IMG/VR virus record: IMGVR_UViG_3300035701_000086
Coordinates: 1-42,049 of that record
Origin: a virus
Strand: one strand, 5' to 3'
Length of the DNA stretch: 42,049 nucleotides
Translations under genes and position numbers: made by a program
Notes under the pieces: generated by a model
Told to the model about the DNA's origin: nothing
Seen by the model: only the letters and a program-made list of their open reading frames with translations
Database searches by the model: none
Shown here: one piece after another, positions 31,425 to 41,212 of the stretch
Position numbering within the stretch: the stretch's first letter is position 1
Layout: the number at the start of each line of letters is the position of its first letter

Positions 31425-31751
31425 ATGAACTCAAATTTAGATTACTACGATAATTCTTCTAGATATTTTAAAAACATTGAAATTACTAAGATAAATGTAG
31501 AAAACGTGAACAAGGCTTTTCCTCTGATGCTTGACAATATAAAGTTCACTAATGAAGATATAAGATTCTTTTATATAGTAGACCAGAACGAAGAAGGAAG
31601 AATTGATTTAATATCGAACAAAGTATACGGTAATACAAAGCTATGGTGGGCAATCGCATTAGCAAATTTGATAGAAGATTTAATGATTAGTCCAAAAGCA
31701 GGAGATATATTAAAAATTCCTTCTTTAACAGCGCTAGAGAGATATATTTAA
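31425..31751 (+). CDS. Baseplate wedge protein with LysM-like fold, T4 gp53-like
   Basis: 108 residues. The pattern FTNEDIRFFYI, then DLISNKVYGNTKLWWAIALAN and AGDILKIPS is the compact gp53/LysM-type arrangement found in small baseplate wedge proteins. Overlaps the next start by one base (TAATG), so the two are cotranslated. In T4 gp53 joins neighbouring wedges around the hub. Confidence 0.8.
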   Translation: MNSNLDYYDNSSRYFKNIEITKINVENVNKAFPLMLDNIKFTNEDIRFFYIVDQNEEGRIDLISNKVYGNTKLWWAIALANLIEDLMISPKAGDILKIPSLTALERYI

Positions 31752-33778
31752 TGAGGATAAATCACGAAAAAGCTACTTTTGATACTACGATAGGGACAGC
31801 GGTTAACAAGGAGTACGATTTAAATAGAGATAGTTTCCTTAAATCGTATAATATCCATCCTGCTAAAGTCGTGACTTTAAAAGATCCTTATAGATCTGGG
31901 AATATAGGAATAAGAATAGCAGGAGTCCATGAAGATGGAGTAACCAACAGGCCTCAAGACGTTTTATTTGCTCCGATGCTTATGCCTTTTGGAGGAGGAG
32001 ATAATTACGGCTTTTTTGCTATGCCTCCAATAGGATCAGACGTCATGGTAGCTTTTATAGATGGTGATCTTAAGAATCCAATTATTCTCGGTGCATGGCA
32101 ATCTAGGAAGATGATTAAGAAAAATATGACTTCTCAAGATGAAGTCAGTTCTACTTTAAATTCCTCTAAAGCTAGAGCGATGCAGAGTGTTTCTTCTCCT
32201 AATAATTTAGGTTCAGTTTCTACTAATTCTAATCCTGTCGAAAATCTTGCAACAAACATAAAATCTTATGTCGGCGGGATGCAGAATATGGCGATAGGTA
32301 AATTATCTTCCAACGCGTTAAGTATGGTAAGCAATTTCGTAAAGGGTGGAGAATTTACAAGTCAATTATCTGGCATACTTACCCCGAACCCTGACGGAAG
32401 CATTCCTGGCATTCCTAAAGGATTATCTACTGCTTTCAGTGATATGATGAATGGTAAAATTGGTCAGGTTCCAGGGTTCAGTGATACGATCCAAGGGTTA
32501 AACATTAATTTAGATAGTCAATTTGGAACAGTTCTAACAGATTTGACTAACACGCTAGGAACAGTAGCACAAACTTCTGTTAATACAATAACAGCTAAGA
32601 TAGCTCAAGGAACTGCTCAAGCTAACATTTTATTGGATAAGCTTAACATCCAGGACACCCTAGCGACTGCATTAAAGACTAACGTTATGGATATGATGAC
32701 TGGCGCTCCTGGCCTTTTACAAAAGGGATTAAACAATTTAAAATCTAATTTGTTATCAGGAGCAATTAGTCCAGCAATTTCCGCTACTTTGAATCAAGTT
32801 AATTCAATTAGTCCTCAGCTTGGAAGCGCGATTGCAAGTAAAATAACTTCTTCAATTAACAGCAGTTTAAGTCAAGCAACTTCATTAAACTCTTTGAATT
32901 CTACTTTAGATAATGTATTAAAGCAAGTTAAGTTTGCTGATAAAGCGATAGCCGGCGGAATTAATATAACTGATGCGATTAAAGCTGTAGATAAGGGATC
33001 TGTAGAATATGAATTGGCGAAGGATGATGAACAGTCAGTAAGTTATATATTTGGGCCACAATGCCCTTTACCTTATAGAAATCAACTTCCTTCAAGAAAC
33101 TTAGAAGAATTAGGAGAAAATTTCTCGCAAGGAGTAGTCGACAACGATAAACAAGAAATAGATAGTTGTTATTTATCTACTGATAAAAAAGATGAAAACA
33201 ACGGCAAATATATTACTCCTGAGCCTGTAGTTTATATGTGGAAATCTCCAGAAGGAAGCTCGATAGAAATAGATGATACTGGCTACGCTAATGAAAATTC
33301 GGATGCCAAAGGATTAGATAACAGAGGAGTAAGATTAACTACTAAAAAAGGTGCTTTGTTACATCTAATAGACGAAAAGAATTATGAAGGTATCCTTCTT
33401 AGAGACAAGAACAATAATTACATATGGATAGATAGCGTCACTAATACAATTCATATGTATGCTCAAAATGGAGTAAGTGAAGAAACTGTAGCAGACAGAA
33501 ATTTTAATTGTTTGAACAAGAGGCAAATGATATCAGGAGATAAGGTCCAGGTAATTAAAAAGGACAAGAAGGATACGATTAGCGGAAACCACAATAACAA
33601 CATTAATCAGAACCTTATAGAAAATATTGGCGGAGCTTGGTCTATTGTAGTTCATGGTAACGCTAATATATATTCTAATAAAGATGTAAGTGTTACAGCA
33701 GCTAATAAATGCATTATCGGAGGAGCTATTCATACTATTATCGAAGGAAATAAGATAGATATGAATTCAGGAATATAA
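31751..33778 (+). CDS. Baseplate spike / central hub protein, gp5/gpV-like
   Basis: 675 residues. Residues about 35-125 are an OB-fold gpV domain (VVTLKDPYRSGNIGIRI, then GVHEDGV, GFFAMPPIGSDVMVAF and PIILGAWQS). The middle (about 130-420) is a low-complexity Ser/Asn/Leu helical region; no lysozyme domain like that of T4 gp5 is present, so cell-wall cleavage must come from another protein. The C-terminal ~120 residues (HNNNINQNLIENI, then IVVHGNANIYSNKDVSV) look like the repeating beta-helix of a trimeric spike. The stop overlaps the PAAR gene by one base. Confidence 0.85.
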   Translation: MRINHEKATFDTTIGTAVNKEYDLNRDSFLKSYNIHPAKVVTLKDPYRSGNIGIRIAGVHEDGVTNRPQDVLFAPMLMPFGGGDNYGFFAMPPIGSDVMVAFIDGDLKNPIILGAWQSRKMIKKNMTSQDEVSSTLNSSKARAMQSVSSPNNLGSVSTNSNPVENLATNIKSYVGGMQNMAIGKLSSNALSMVSNFVKGGEFTSQLSGILTPNPDGSIPGIPKGLSTAFSDMMNGKIGQVPGFSDTIQGLNINLDSQFGTVLTDLTNTLGTVAQTSVNTITAKIAQGTAQANILLDKLNIQDTLATALKTNVMDMMTGAPGLLQKGLNNLKSNLLSGAISPAISATLNQVNSISPQLGSAIASKITSSINSSLSQATSLNSLNSTLDNVLKQVKFADKAIAGGINITDAIKAVDKGSVEYELAKDDEQSVSYIFGPQCPLPYRNQLPSRNLEELGENFSQGVVDNDKQEIDSCYLSTDKKDENNGKYITPEPVVYMWKSPEGSSIEIDDTGYANENSDAKGLDNRGVRLTTKKGALLHLIDEKNYEGILLRDKNNNYIWIDSVTNTIHMYAQNGVSEETVADRNFNCLNKRQMISGDKVQVIKKDKKDTISGNHNNNINQNLIENIGGAWSIVVHGNANIYSNKDVSVTAANKCIIGGAIHTIIEGNKIDMNSGI

Positions 33779-34044
33779 TGGGGCAACCAGTTTCTAGAAT
33801 AGGAGATACATCAAGTCACGGCGGAGCTTTAGTATCAACTCCAGTTATAAATGCTTGGTGTAATGATAGAAAAATATGTACGATTGGAGCTATTTTGGAT
33901 TGTCCGCTTCATGGTCCAAATCCTATAGTTTCGACACCAGTCATAAACATATGGGTAGATGGGAACAAACTATCAACGATAGGAGCTACGACGCAATGTG
34001 GGGCTACCATAAGCTCAGGTAGTCCTGATACATATGCAGAATAG
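33778..34044 (+). CDS. PAAR-repeat spike tip protein
   Basis: 88 residues, starting within the stop of the spike gene (TAATG). Begins PVSRIGDTSSHGG and has two matching halves, each with STPVIN, the PAAR pattern. Likely metal ligands are His in SSHGG, His in CPLHG and Cys in TQCGA. Such proteins form the sharp cap of the spike that pierces the outer membrane. Confidence 0.9.
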   Translation: MGQPVSRIGDTSSHGGALVSTPVINAWCNDRKICTIGAILDCPLHGPNPIVSTPVINIWVDGNKLSTIGATTQCGATISSGSPDTYAE

Positions 34045-34066
34045 ATAAGAGGTCTAAATATAAAAC

Positions 34067-34450
34067 ATGGCTGTTAGAACAAACAAATATTACGGGATAG
34101 GATTAAATTTTGGGAAAGGTCAGAATGGTTATTTCTCTATTTCAGCTGATAAAAGATTAGTAAAAGAGAATATAAAGCAGATACTTCTTACAAATCCTGG
34201 AGAAAGAATACATTTACCTGATTTCGGAGTAGGGTTAAATAGATACTTATTTGAAATGAACGATGAACAGCTGTCTTCAGTAATAAGACAAAAAATTATA
34301 GAGCAAGTAAGCAGATATGAACCTTTAGCAGAGATAATGGATATACAATTTAAGCGGCAAGATAACCTTATGCAAATAAGATTGATATATAGAATGAAAG
34401 ACATCGCAAGCGCTCCAGAACAATTGGTGCTTGAACAGATGATGAGTTAA
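34067..34450 (+). CDS. Baseplate wedge protein, gp25/gpW-like
   Basis: 127 residues. The signature NPGERIHLPDFGVGLNRYLFE (in its two parts, about 44-64) is the EPR core of gp25-type lysozyme-fold wedge proteins, which fasten the sheath to the baseplate. Follows the PAAR gene by 22 bases and precedes the gp6-like gene, the usual order. Confidence 0.9.
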   Translation: MAVRTNKYYGIGLNFGKGQNGYFSISADKRLVKENIKQILLTNPGERIHLPDFGVGLNRYLFEMNDEQLSSVIRQKIIEQVSRYEPLAEIMDIQFKRQDNLMQIRLIYRMKDIASAPEQLVLEQMMS

Positions 34451-34461
34451 GGAGATTAAAA

Positions 34462-36768
34462 ATGCCAGTACCTATTCAAATAGGAAATTTAAACCAGTTA
34501 CCATCTTTAGACAAAATTAATTATACAAGACTTGACTTTGATTCGATTAAAGAAGGAGTATTGAATTTTATAAGAACTAATTATCCAGATCAGCAAAATG
34601 ACTTTTTTGAATCTAACGCTGGTATCATGATAATTGATATTCTTTCTTATATAAATGATATTTTAGCATTTAGAACAGATTTCTTGGTAAATGAAGCTTA
34701 CTTATCTACTGCATCAACTGACAAAGCGATATTAAATCTATTAAATTTAATTAATTATTCACCGTCAGGAAAATCGTCTGCGATAGGAACAGTCCAGATA
34801 AAAATAACTGATATAGATCCTGCATTGTATATCGGAGGAGCTTTAGGAAGAGACGTTATAATTTCTGTAGGATCTAATCCTTATAAAATAAGCATTTCTG
34901 ATAATGCAGGAAATCCCTTAGCTTTCGAATTATTTAAAAGCTCTTCAGATCTTACTAGCGCGGTAATATTCCCGGCAGGATCAGTTATTGGAGATACAAT
35001 GAATGCTACGATTATAGAAGGAAATACAGTATTTAATAATTTAACTCTTCCTTCTTCAGTTACACAAAATTTTGTTATTACTTTACCAAGTACCAATATA
35101 ATTCAGGACAGTATTGAAGTAAAAATTAACGGAATAATCTGGAGAAATACAGCTAATTTTGCTTATGAAAACGGAACAACAAATTCTTATGAGATAAGGC
35201 CTACCGAGAATAGTCTTCTTCAACTTATATTCGGAGACGGGATATTCGGAGCAATTCCTCCGGCAGGGGCAATTGTAGAAATAAAATACAGGACTGGTGG
35301 AGGAGCTCTTGGAAATATTAATAGAGGCGTAATGAATGTCATACAGCCTATCAATGTTGACGGAGGTCTTCCTGTGACGTTTCAATTTACAAACATCACT
35401 TCTACGACTGGTGGTAAAGATCCTGAGAATCTTAGTTTTTCTAAAAAAATAGCTCCTAAAAATTATGCGGCTCAATTAAGAACAGTCACAGGAGAAGATT
35501 ATACAGTTTATGCTATCGGTTATAAAGATGGGACTAATGGTTCTATTTCTAAAGCTTTAAGTATTATAAGACCTTATTTAGCCGCTTATTCAAGGAATAA
35601 TGGACCTTATAACATTGACAGCACTAAGAATACGATTAAAATAAGAATCGATGATATAACAAGAGTAATTTCTCTTGATACCGGATCAAATTTGACGATA
35701 GAACAGATAGCTGACGATTTCAACTCAAAAGCTGCAGGTTTATTTCTTGATCCTCTTGCATTAGATTTTCAAGCGTTTGCATATCCTACAACAAATTATA
35801 AGATGCTCGGAACTATAGCGCAACCAACGGCAGGAATAGTAACAATAGACGTGAATAATAACAATCTATCTTTTAAATATGGAGCGAGTTTATTCAATGT
35901 CGTTCTTCCTACTGGAGATAGAACGTATCAGCAGATAATAGACGACATAAATACCCAAATTAATGTTGGGATTAATACTAATTTATCAAAATTTAGAGCA
36001 GATATCTATAATTTTGGAGGAGACTTATTCGTTCAATTTGTCACAGTAAGCGTCTTTAATCCAGCTATAGATATATTCCAAATTGCTCCTGCAACTAATA
36101 ACGCTTATGTTTTATTAGGATTTTCTACTGGTCAATCTAGTTCTGAATATCCTAGCTTCAAATTTGCTATCGGACTAAACTATCATAATCCTCATGCAGC
36201 TTTAGAAGTTTTGAACTCTGGGAACAATGCTTATTCTGTTTTAGGAATGGATTATAGCGATGTTATTAACGGTAACGGGATAGGAAGAGCTCTCCCGATG
36301 GCTGCTAATTATGTCGATATATATGTATTAGCTAACGGAGAAAATAACTCTTTGGTATATGCCTCTGATTCGTTGAAGGCTGCGTTAATTAATTTTATAA
36401 ACAGATTTAAAGTTCTTACTGATCAGATAACTGTATGGGACGGTTTATTAAAAAATATAGGATTTAATATCACTTTATACGTAAATAAAAACTTTGACGC
36501 AAATCAAGTTAAGTCTGTCGCTTTAGCATTTTTGAATGTTTATACTAACGGGACTTTAAATAATTTTGGAGATACAATGTATCTTTCTAAGATATACGAA
36601 TTGCTTGAGTCTATTAACGGTGTAGATCATGTGACGATAAATGATATTTCAGAAAATGGAGTATCACAATTGACTACAGGAAGTAAAGTATTAAGAGATG
36701 TTCCAGTGAGATTCAACGAAGTGTGGGTTCAAGATTTCATAACTATGTCGGCGGTGTATAATGGATAA
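34462..36768 (+). CDS. Baseplate wedge protein, gp6/gpJ-like
   Basis: 768 residues behind AAGGAGAT. The start PDQQNDFFESNAGIMIIDI and ILAFRTDFLVNEAYLSTAS (about 39-57 and 68-86) and the later FGDGIFGAIPPAGAIV are the markers of gpJ/gp6 wedge proteins. In the middle (about 382-600) two modules of the LGF type are inserted, one ending in YVLLGFSTG, which makes this protein larger than P2 gpJ. The C-terminal domain returns to the family (FNITLYVNKNFDANQVKS). Overlaps the next gene by eight bases. Confidence 0.85.
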   Translation: MPVPIQIGNLNQLPSLDKINYTRLDFDSIKEGVLNFIRTNYPDQQNDFFESNAGIMIIDILSYINDILAFRTDFLVNEAYLSTASTDKAILNLLNLINYSPSGKSSAIGTVQIKITDIDPALYIGGALGRDVIISVGSNPYKISISDNAGNPLAFELFKSSSDLTSAVIFPAGSVIGDTMNATIIEGNTVFNNLTLPSSVTQNFVITLPSTNIIQDSIEVKINGIIWRNTANFAYENGTTNSYEIRPTENSLLQLIFGDGIFGAIPPAGAIVEIKYRTGGGALGNINRGVMNVIQPINVDGGLPVTFQFTNITSTTGGKDPENLSFSKKIAPKNYAAQLRTVTGEDYTVYAIGYKDGTNGSISKALSIIRPYLAAYSRNNGPYNIDSTKNTIKIRIDDITRVISLDTGSNLTIEQIADDFNSKAAGLFLDPLALDFQAFAYPTTNYKMLGTIAQPTAGIVTIDVNNNNLSFKYGASLFNVVLPTGDRTYQQIIDDINTQINVGINTNLSKFRADIYNFGGDLFVQFVTVSVFNPAIDIFQIAPATNNAYVLLGFSTGQSSSEYPSFKFAIGLNYHNPHAALEVLNSGNNAYSVLGMDYSDVINGNGIGRALPMAANYVDIYVLANGENNSLVYASDSLKAALINFINRFKVLTDQITVWDGLLKNIGFNITLYVNKNFDANQVKSVALAFLNVYTNGTLNNFGDTMYLSKIYELLESINGVDHVTINDISENGVSQLTTGSKVLRDVPVRFNEVWVQDFITMSAVYNG

Positions 36769-39700
36769 AGTTATATCAGGATTAATAACATTTATTACAG
36801 GAAGCGAAAGAATTACAGGGGCAATAGATCCGTTAACAGGTAAGCTTCCAGCATTCACTGCTGAGATTACTCCTGGAGATTTAATAAAACTCCCATCTGA
36901 TATAGATTCATTTTGGACCTCAATTATCTCTATAGAATCAGATACTTCTCTTACTTTAAACAGAGCATATACAGGAAATTCTGGCACTACAGATTACTGT
37001 AAAGTTAGAGTCAACGAAGTTAAAAATTTCATAAATAAAAAGATTCCTGACATGTATAGAGAAGAAATTTCTGCAGATGATATGCACTCTGTTACTGACG
37101 TAATTTCTTCTGCGTATCTAGAATTACTTCCAAAGATTAAAGATATGAGGTATTTATATGATGTTAATAACGTCGATCAGGACCTTCTATCTTACGTCGC
37201 TTACATTGTAGGGTACCAATTTGACGAATCTTTAGGCCAAGTGTCATCTTTTTTACAACAGCCAATTTTAAAAAGGAATCAAGTAGCTAATGCTGTCGCT
37301 TGGGAGAAATTAAAAGGAAGCACTTTTGGTATTAAACAGTATCTAAAAACTCTATCTCTTGAAGCAACATTAAAAGAATTGTGGTATGATTCTTCTTTTA
37401 GAGAACTTTTAGATTATGTCGAGGAAGTAACTCCTGCAAGAGAACTTTGGCAAAAAGATATAATGAACAATTCAATCCAATTGTTCGAGGGTAATAACGG
37501 TGTAGATACTTCAGGGATAAACCATCTAGTTTATACAATTGTAAACGGAAATTTGATTTTTGTTCCCGCAATTAACGGATCAATTACTGCAGAAATATGG
37601 CAACAAGAAATAACTCCAATTTCAGGAGGCTCAACTTTTGTAAATTCTAGTAATATTGTTATAGGAACTTTAACATCTTATGTAACAGAAGTCCAGCCTG
37701 GAGACAGAATTAAGTTAAATTCAGTAACGTCTACAAGTCCTTGGTATATTGTTGCGAGTGTAGAATCTAATACCCAGTTAACTTTAACTAAAACTTATAG
37801 TGCTGTTACTAACGGTCCTTCGGCTTCTTCTATAATAAAGCCTGTAAAAGTATTAAAAACAAGAATTGTCCAAGATATCCATAACAATTTTATATATGAT
37901 CCAGTTACTCCGAACACTTTGGAAGTTAATCTTGGACTTATTCAGATAAAAGGCTCTAAACAAGAATTATTCAATATTCCTCAGATACACCCGACACACA
38001 AAAATCGGCTCAGAATAAAAGTTGATGATGGGATTGAACAAGTAGCTATTCTTCCAGGAAGCGATCAACAAAGTGCCGGAGTTATCATCAACGCAATAAA
38101 CAATCAAATAAGCGGCATAGTCGCTTCTGGAGAGGATGGAAGAATAGTATTAACTTCTCAGAATAATTCTTATTATACAACATTAGAAATTGTAGATGAT
38201 CCTCACTCAGCCCATTTAATTTTAGGACTTCCTTTGGGAAAATTCAGCGCAACAACACAAACTAAATTTGATTCAGAATCAGAATATTTAACAATAGAAT
38301 TAAGAGAGCCTTTAGATTTTTCAATATTGACTGGTGATATTTATGTAAATTATAACTATACTAACTATGTCCCTCCTGCATCTATAGAAGAGTATAATTA
38401 TAAAACTGGAGCTAAATCTAACTGGTTCGACATAGAACTTAGCGCTAAGAACAACGCTTTTATACTTTTAGCAGAAGATGTAGAGAGAATTGTAAGTAAG
38501 ATAAAAACTGACGTTAAGCCTTTCCATGCTTTGCTCAGGACGATAAGATACGTTTCAGGATTTGAAGATACATGGCAATATCAAGCAGACCAACCTTCAT
38601 TTTTTATTCCGTGGAGAGATCAGTTTAGGGGCGATATAGAGGGAGAGTTTGTAGAAAGAATGAGATTCGGTTTCTCATCTTGTGCATGCCAATGCTGTCT
38701 GCTTTATGATAACTGTGTTAGGAAAATATATAATGGGTCAATTAATTACAATTGGAGTTTTGGAATTTATTATAACTCTGAGAGTTGTTTTCCAAGAGAT
38801 TTGTTAGTTATTTATAATGGTTATATTACTAAGTATGGTGGCTCAAGTCTTCCTACAAGCATTTTAACTGGAACTTTAACTTTTACTAATGGTTCTACCG
38901 CGGTATCAGCTGCAGGAGGAGCATTTTTAAGCGAAATTATTCCAAAAATATCTTATGTCAGGTATCTTGGAGGTAACTGGCTCAGGGTTGAATCAGTAAT
39001 CGACAACGATAATTTATTACTTGAACAACCTTTCAGCGAAGTTGGAGGAACAGGAACAAGTATAGAAACGATGGATCCTTTTTTCCACACTCAATACCGT
39101 TATACATTAACCTATATAACTCAAAACATCATCAACAAGCAAGATCCTAACCGCTTGATTGTGTATTATGATGGAGATAAATACTACGATAAGCAAAAGA
39201 ATTCTTATTGTATCTTCCATTATGATTTAGGCGAATTTGCTAAAACAATAGGCCTTAATGACGAAGATTACGCGATTACAGTATCTAATAACATGATGCT
39301 AATACAACCCTACGGTGTCAAGGAAGTCACAGGACAATCAACCTGGGCTAACGGGACAGATACAATTGTTGGTTTTAATACATTTTATACCACTGAGCTT
39401 TCGATAGGAGATTGGATCAAACCTTCTTCTATAGGAACAGCTTGGTACCAGGTCCTTAATATAGTAGATGACTTGAATTTGCAGTTGTCTTCAAATTATG
39501 CAGGTATAACTGTTACAAATATTGTAACAGATAAGCAGAATGTTATTTATTCTCCATTAACCATAATATTGACGACTGGAACAAGAACAGCAGACCAGAT
39601 AGCTCAAGAGATCAACGACCAAATAGGTCAGCAGTCGACAATCGAAGCAGTGTTCACAGGAGTGGTAACATTTACTAACGGTGACGCGACTGTGACAGCA

Positions 39701-40618
39701 GTCGGAGGTAATTTTGACGCTGAAGTAAAACCTGGAGATTGGATAAGACCGACAGGAACTTTGACTTGGTATCAGGTAAAGTATGTTCACACTAACTACG
39801 ATTTAGAATTGAAGACGACTTTTGCTGGTGTTACTGTTTCAGGAAATGCTGATAAAGGTTATTCTCCAGTAATTTTGTCTTGGGGAATTCCGGTAGGATT
39901 CAATACAGGATTTGTCCGTTTATTGGCGAATATTAGATTGAATACGTTAACTAGAGAGAAAGGTGCAATTTTATTAGATGCTATCGCTAACGATGCCTAT
40001 ACAGTTTTGGGATTTGACAAACTGTATTCCAAAGCAAGTATATGTTTTATGTTATACAATCCTTCTCCTACTAATACTTTATTGATAAATTCTCTTACAG
40101 GAAATATAACTTTCACCAATGGAAGCAATTCAGTAACAGGATCAGGGACTTTATTCCTGACTGAAGTAAGAACTGGAGACTTAGTTAGATGTTCAACAGA
40201 TCCTGAAAGTGATTATGCCTATGTTACCCAAGTAATCAGTAATACCAGTTTAACTCTTGACGGAAACTATACAGGTACTGGTGGGACTACCTCAGATAAC
40301 AAAGCTTTGAGAATATCATATAATTCAAGGATTACAGGAACAGTTTCTTTTACTAACGGTAATACGAGTGTTACAGGAGTTAATACATTATTTACAACTG
40401 AACTTATTGCAGGAGATATGATAAGACTTCCTGGAGACACAACATGGGGAACTATAAATAATATTGTTGATAACTTCAACTTGCAGTTAGTTTCAGGTTA
40501 CGGTGGAACCACTGGTACAAGTACTTTTGGAACCACTCGTAAGATTAAAGCTATAAATTATAATTTAAGCTCGTTCAGCTTGCAAGAAGATTTACTTTTA
40601 GCTGAAATTGGAGCTTAG
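36761..40618 (+). CDS. Very large tail protein I / gp7-like protein with seven repeats (1285 aa)
   Basis: Residues about 90-240 are the tail protein I (P2 gpI) domain: LLPKIKDMRYLYDV, LLSYVAYIVGYQFDES, AVAWEKLKGSTFGIKQYL. The rest is modular. A ~75-residue beta module (consensus TFTNGS--VTG then FxTE---GD-I, ending L-L---Y-G) occurs near residues 1, 289, 703, 856, 966, 1113 and 1190. LGF-type modules are near 414-494 and again split around the fifth repeat (about 934-960 and 1040-1090, ending TVLGFD). A Cys cluster, CACQCC (about 642), may bind metal or form disulphides. P2 gpI is only about 175 residues, so the phage has greatly enlarged this wedge protein, perhaps fusing it with fibre-like parts. 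Confidence 0.75.
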   Translation: MDKVISGLITFITGSERITGAIDPLTGKLPAFTAEITPGDLIKLPSDIDSFWTSIISIESDTSLTLNRAYTGNSGTTDYCKVRVNEVKNFINKKIPDMYREEISADDMHSVTDVISSAYLELLPKIKDMRYLYDVNNVDQDLLSYVAYIVGYQFDESLGQVSSFLQQPILKRNQVANAVAWEKLKGSTFGIKQYLKTLSLEATLKELWYDSSFRELLDYVEEVTPARELWQKDIMNNSIQLFEGNNGVDTSGINHLVYTIVNGNLIFVPAINGSITAEIWQQEITPISGGSTFVNSSNIVIGTLTSYVTEVQPGDRIKLNSVTSTSPWYIVASVESNTQLTLTKTYSAVTNGPSASSIIKPVKVLKTRIVQDIHNNFIYDPVTPNTLEVNLGLIQIKGSKQELFNIPQIHPTHKNRLRIKVDDGIEQVAILPGSDQQSAGVIINAINNQISGIVASGEDGRIVLTSQNNSYYTTLEIVDDPHSAHLILGLPLGKFSATTQTKFDSESEYLTIELREPLDFSILTGDIYVNYNYTNYVPPASIEEYNYKTGAKSNWFDIELSAKNNAFILLAEDVERIVSKIKTDVKPFHALLRTIRYVSGFEDTWQYQADQPSFFIPWRDQFRGDIEGEFVERMRFGFSSCACQCCLLYDNCVRKIYNGSINYNWSFGIYYNSESCFPRDLLVIYNGYITKYGGSSLPTSILTGTLTFTNGSTAVSAAGGAFLSEIIPKISYVRYLGGNWLRVESVIDNDNLLLEQPFSEVGGTGTSIETMDPFFHTQYRYTLTYITQNIINKQDPNRLIVYYDGDKYYDKQKNSYCIFHYDLGEFAKTIGLNDEDYAITVSNNMMLIQPYGVKEVTGQSTWANGTDTIVGFNTFYTTELSIGDWIKPSSIGTAWYQVLNIVDDLNLQLSSNYAGITVTNIVTDKQNVIYSPLTIILTTGTRTADQIAQEINDQIGQQSTIEAVFTGVVTFTNGDATVTAVGGNFDAEVKPGDWIRPTGTLTWYQVKYVHTNYDLELKTTFAGVTVSGNADKGYSPVILSWGIPVGFNTGFVRLLANIRLNTLTREKGAILLDAIANDAYTVLGFDKLYSKASICFMLYNPSPTNTLLINSLTGNITFTNGSNSVTGSGTLFLTEVRTGDLVRCSTDPESDYAYVTQVISNTSLTLDGNYTGTGGTTSDNKALRISYNSRITGTVSFTNGNTSVTGVNTLFTTELIAGDMIRLPGDTTWGTINNIVDNFNLQLVSGYGGTTGTSTFGTTRKIKAINYNLSSFSLQEDLLLAEIGA

Positions 40619-40625
40619 TAAGTAT

Positions 40626-40633
40626 ACTAAATA
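40626..40633 (+). promoter_or_regulatory. Late-type promoter element ACTAAATA
   Basis: Eight bases after the 1285-residue gene and 22 bases before the next ATG; a new late unit for tail-associated genes. Confidence 0.65.
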
Positions 40634-40655
40634 ATATAATAGAGGGAGTATAAAA

Positions 40656-41204
40656 ATGATCAAGTTTAATGACTATATACCTTTAAAAGGTCAATTATCA
40701 ATTAAGGTAGAAAATATAAAGACTGGAGAATCATTTTTCCATTACATCGAAAAAAATACTATAGTTTTGATTGCTAAACGCGACGTTGTCAGGTTGCTCG
40801 GAAATGACAATATAAATCAAAGATATCTTTCAAAAATGAAATTTGGAAACGGCGGACATGTTTCTAATCCTGCAGATCCAAATTATGGACAAGCGCTTGC
40901 AACTAACGAAACTATGGAGGATTTAGTAAATCCTCTTATAACAAAAAGTTTATCTTCAGTAACTTTTGACGATAATTTGGTAAACAACACATCTTCTATT
41001 ATTTGTGAGGCGATGTTAGATACATCTGAAGGAAATGGTCCAGGCGGAACTCAGATATATTCTGAAGCAGGATTGTTTACATTTAACGAAACTTTGATTA
41101 CAGCTGGCATTAAGAATAGCGGATTATTCGCTATAAAATTCTTCCCCATTTTAACAAAAACGGCGGAGCTCAGATTCATCTTCAGGTGGACAATTACTGT
41201 TTAG
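40656..41204 (+). CDS. Tail-associated protein (182 aa)
   Basis: ATG 40656 behind GAGGGAGT. Visible pattern: MKFGNGGHVSNPADPNYGQ (about 62-80), ETMEDLVNPL, IYSEAGLFTFNE and a C-terminal ELRFIFRWTITV strand. I recall this type of protein after the tail protein I gene in several phages, where it is thought to help attach fibres, but the exact function is not known to me. Confidence 0.6.
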   Translation: MIKFNDYIPLKGQLSIKVENIKTGESFFHYIEKNTIVLIAKRDVVRLLGNDNINQRYLSKMKFGNGGHVSNPADPNYGQALATNETMEDLVNPLITKSLSSVTFDDNLVNNTSSIICEAMLDTSEGNGPGGTQIYSEAGLFTFNETLITAGIKNSGLFAIKFFPILTKTAELRFIFRWTITV

Positions 41205-41212
41205 GAGAAATG

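Noticed and set aside
35083-35475. 130-codon minus-strand reading frame
   Set aside because: Opposite the gp6-like gene, whose family signatures make the plus frame certain.
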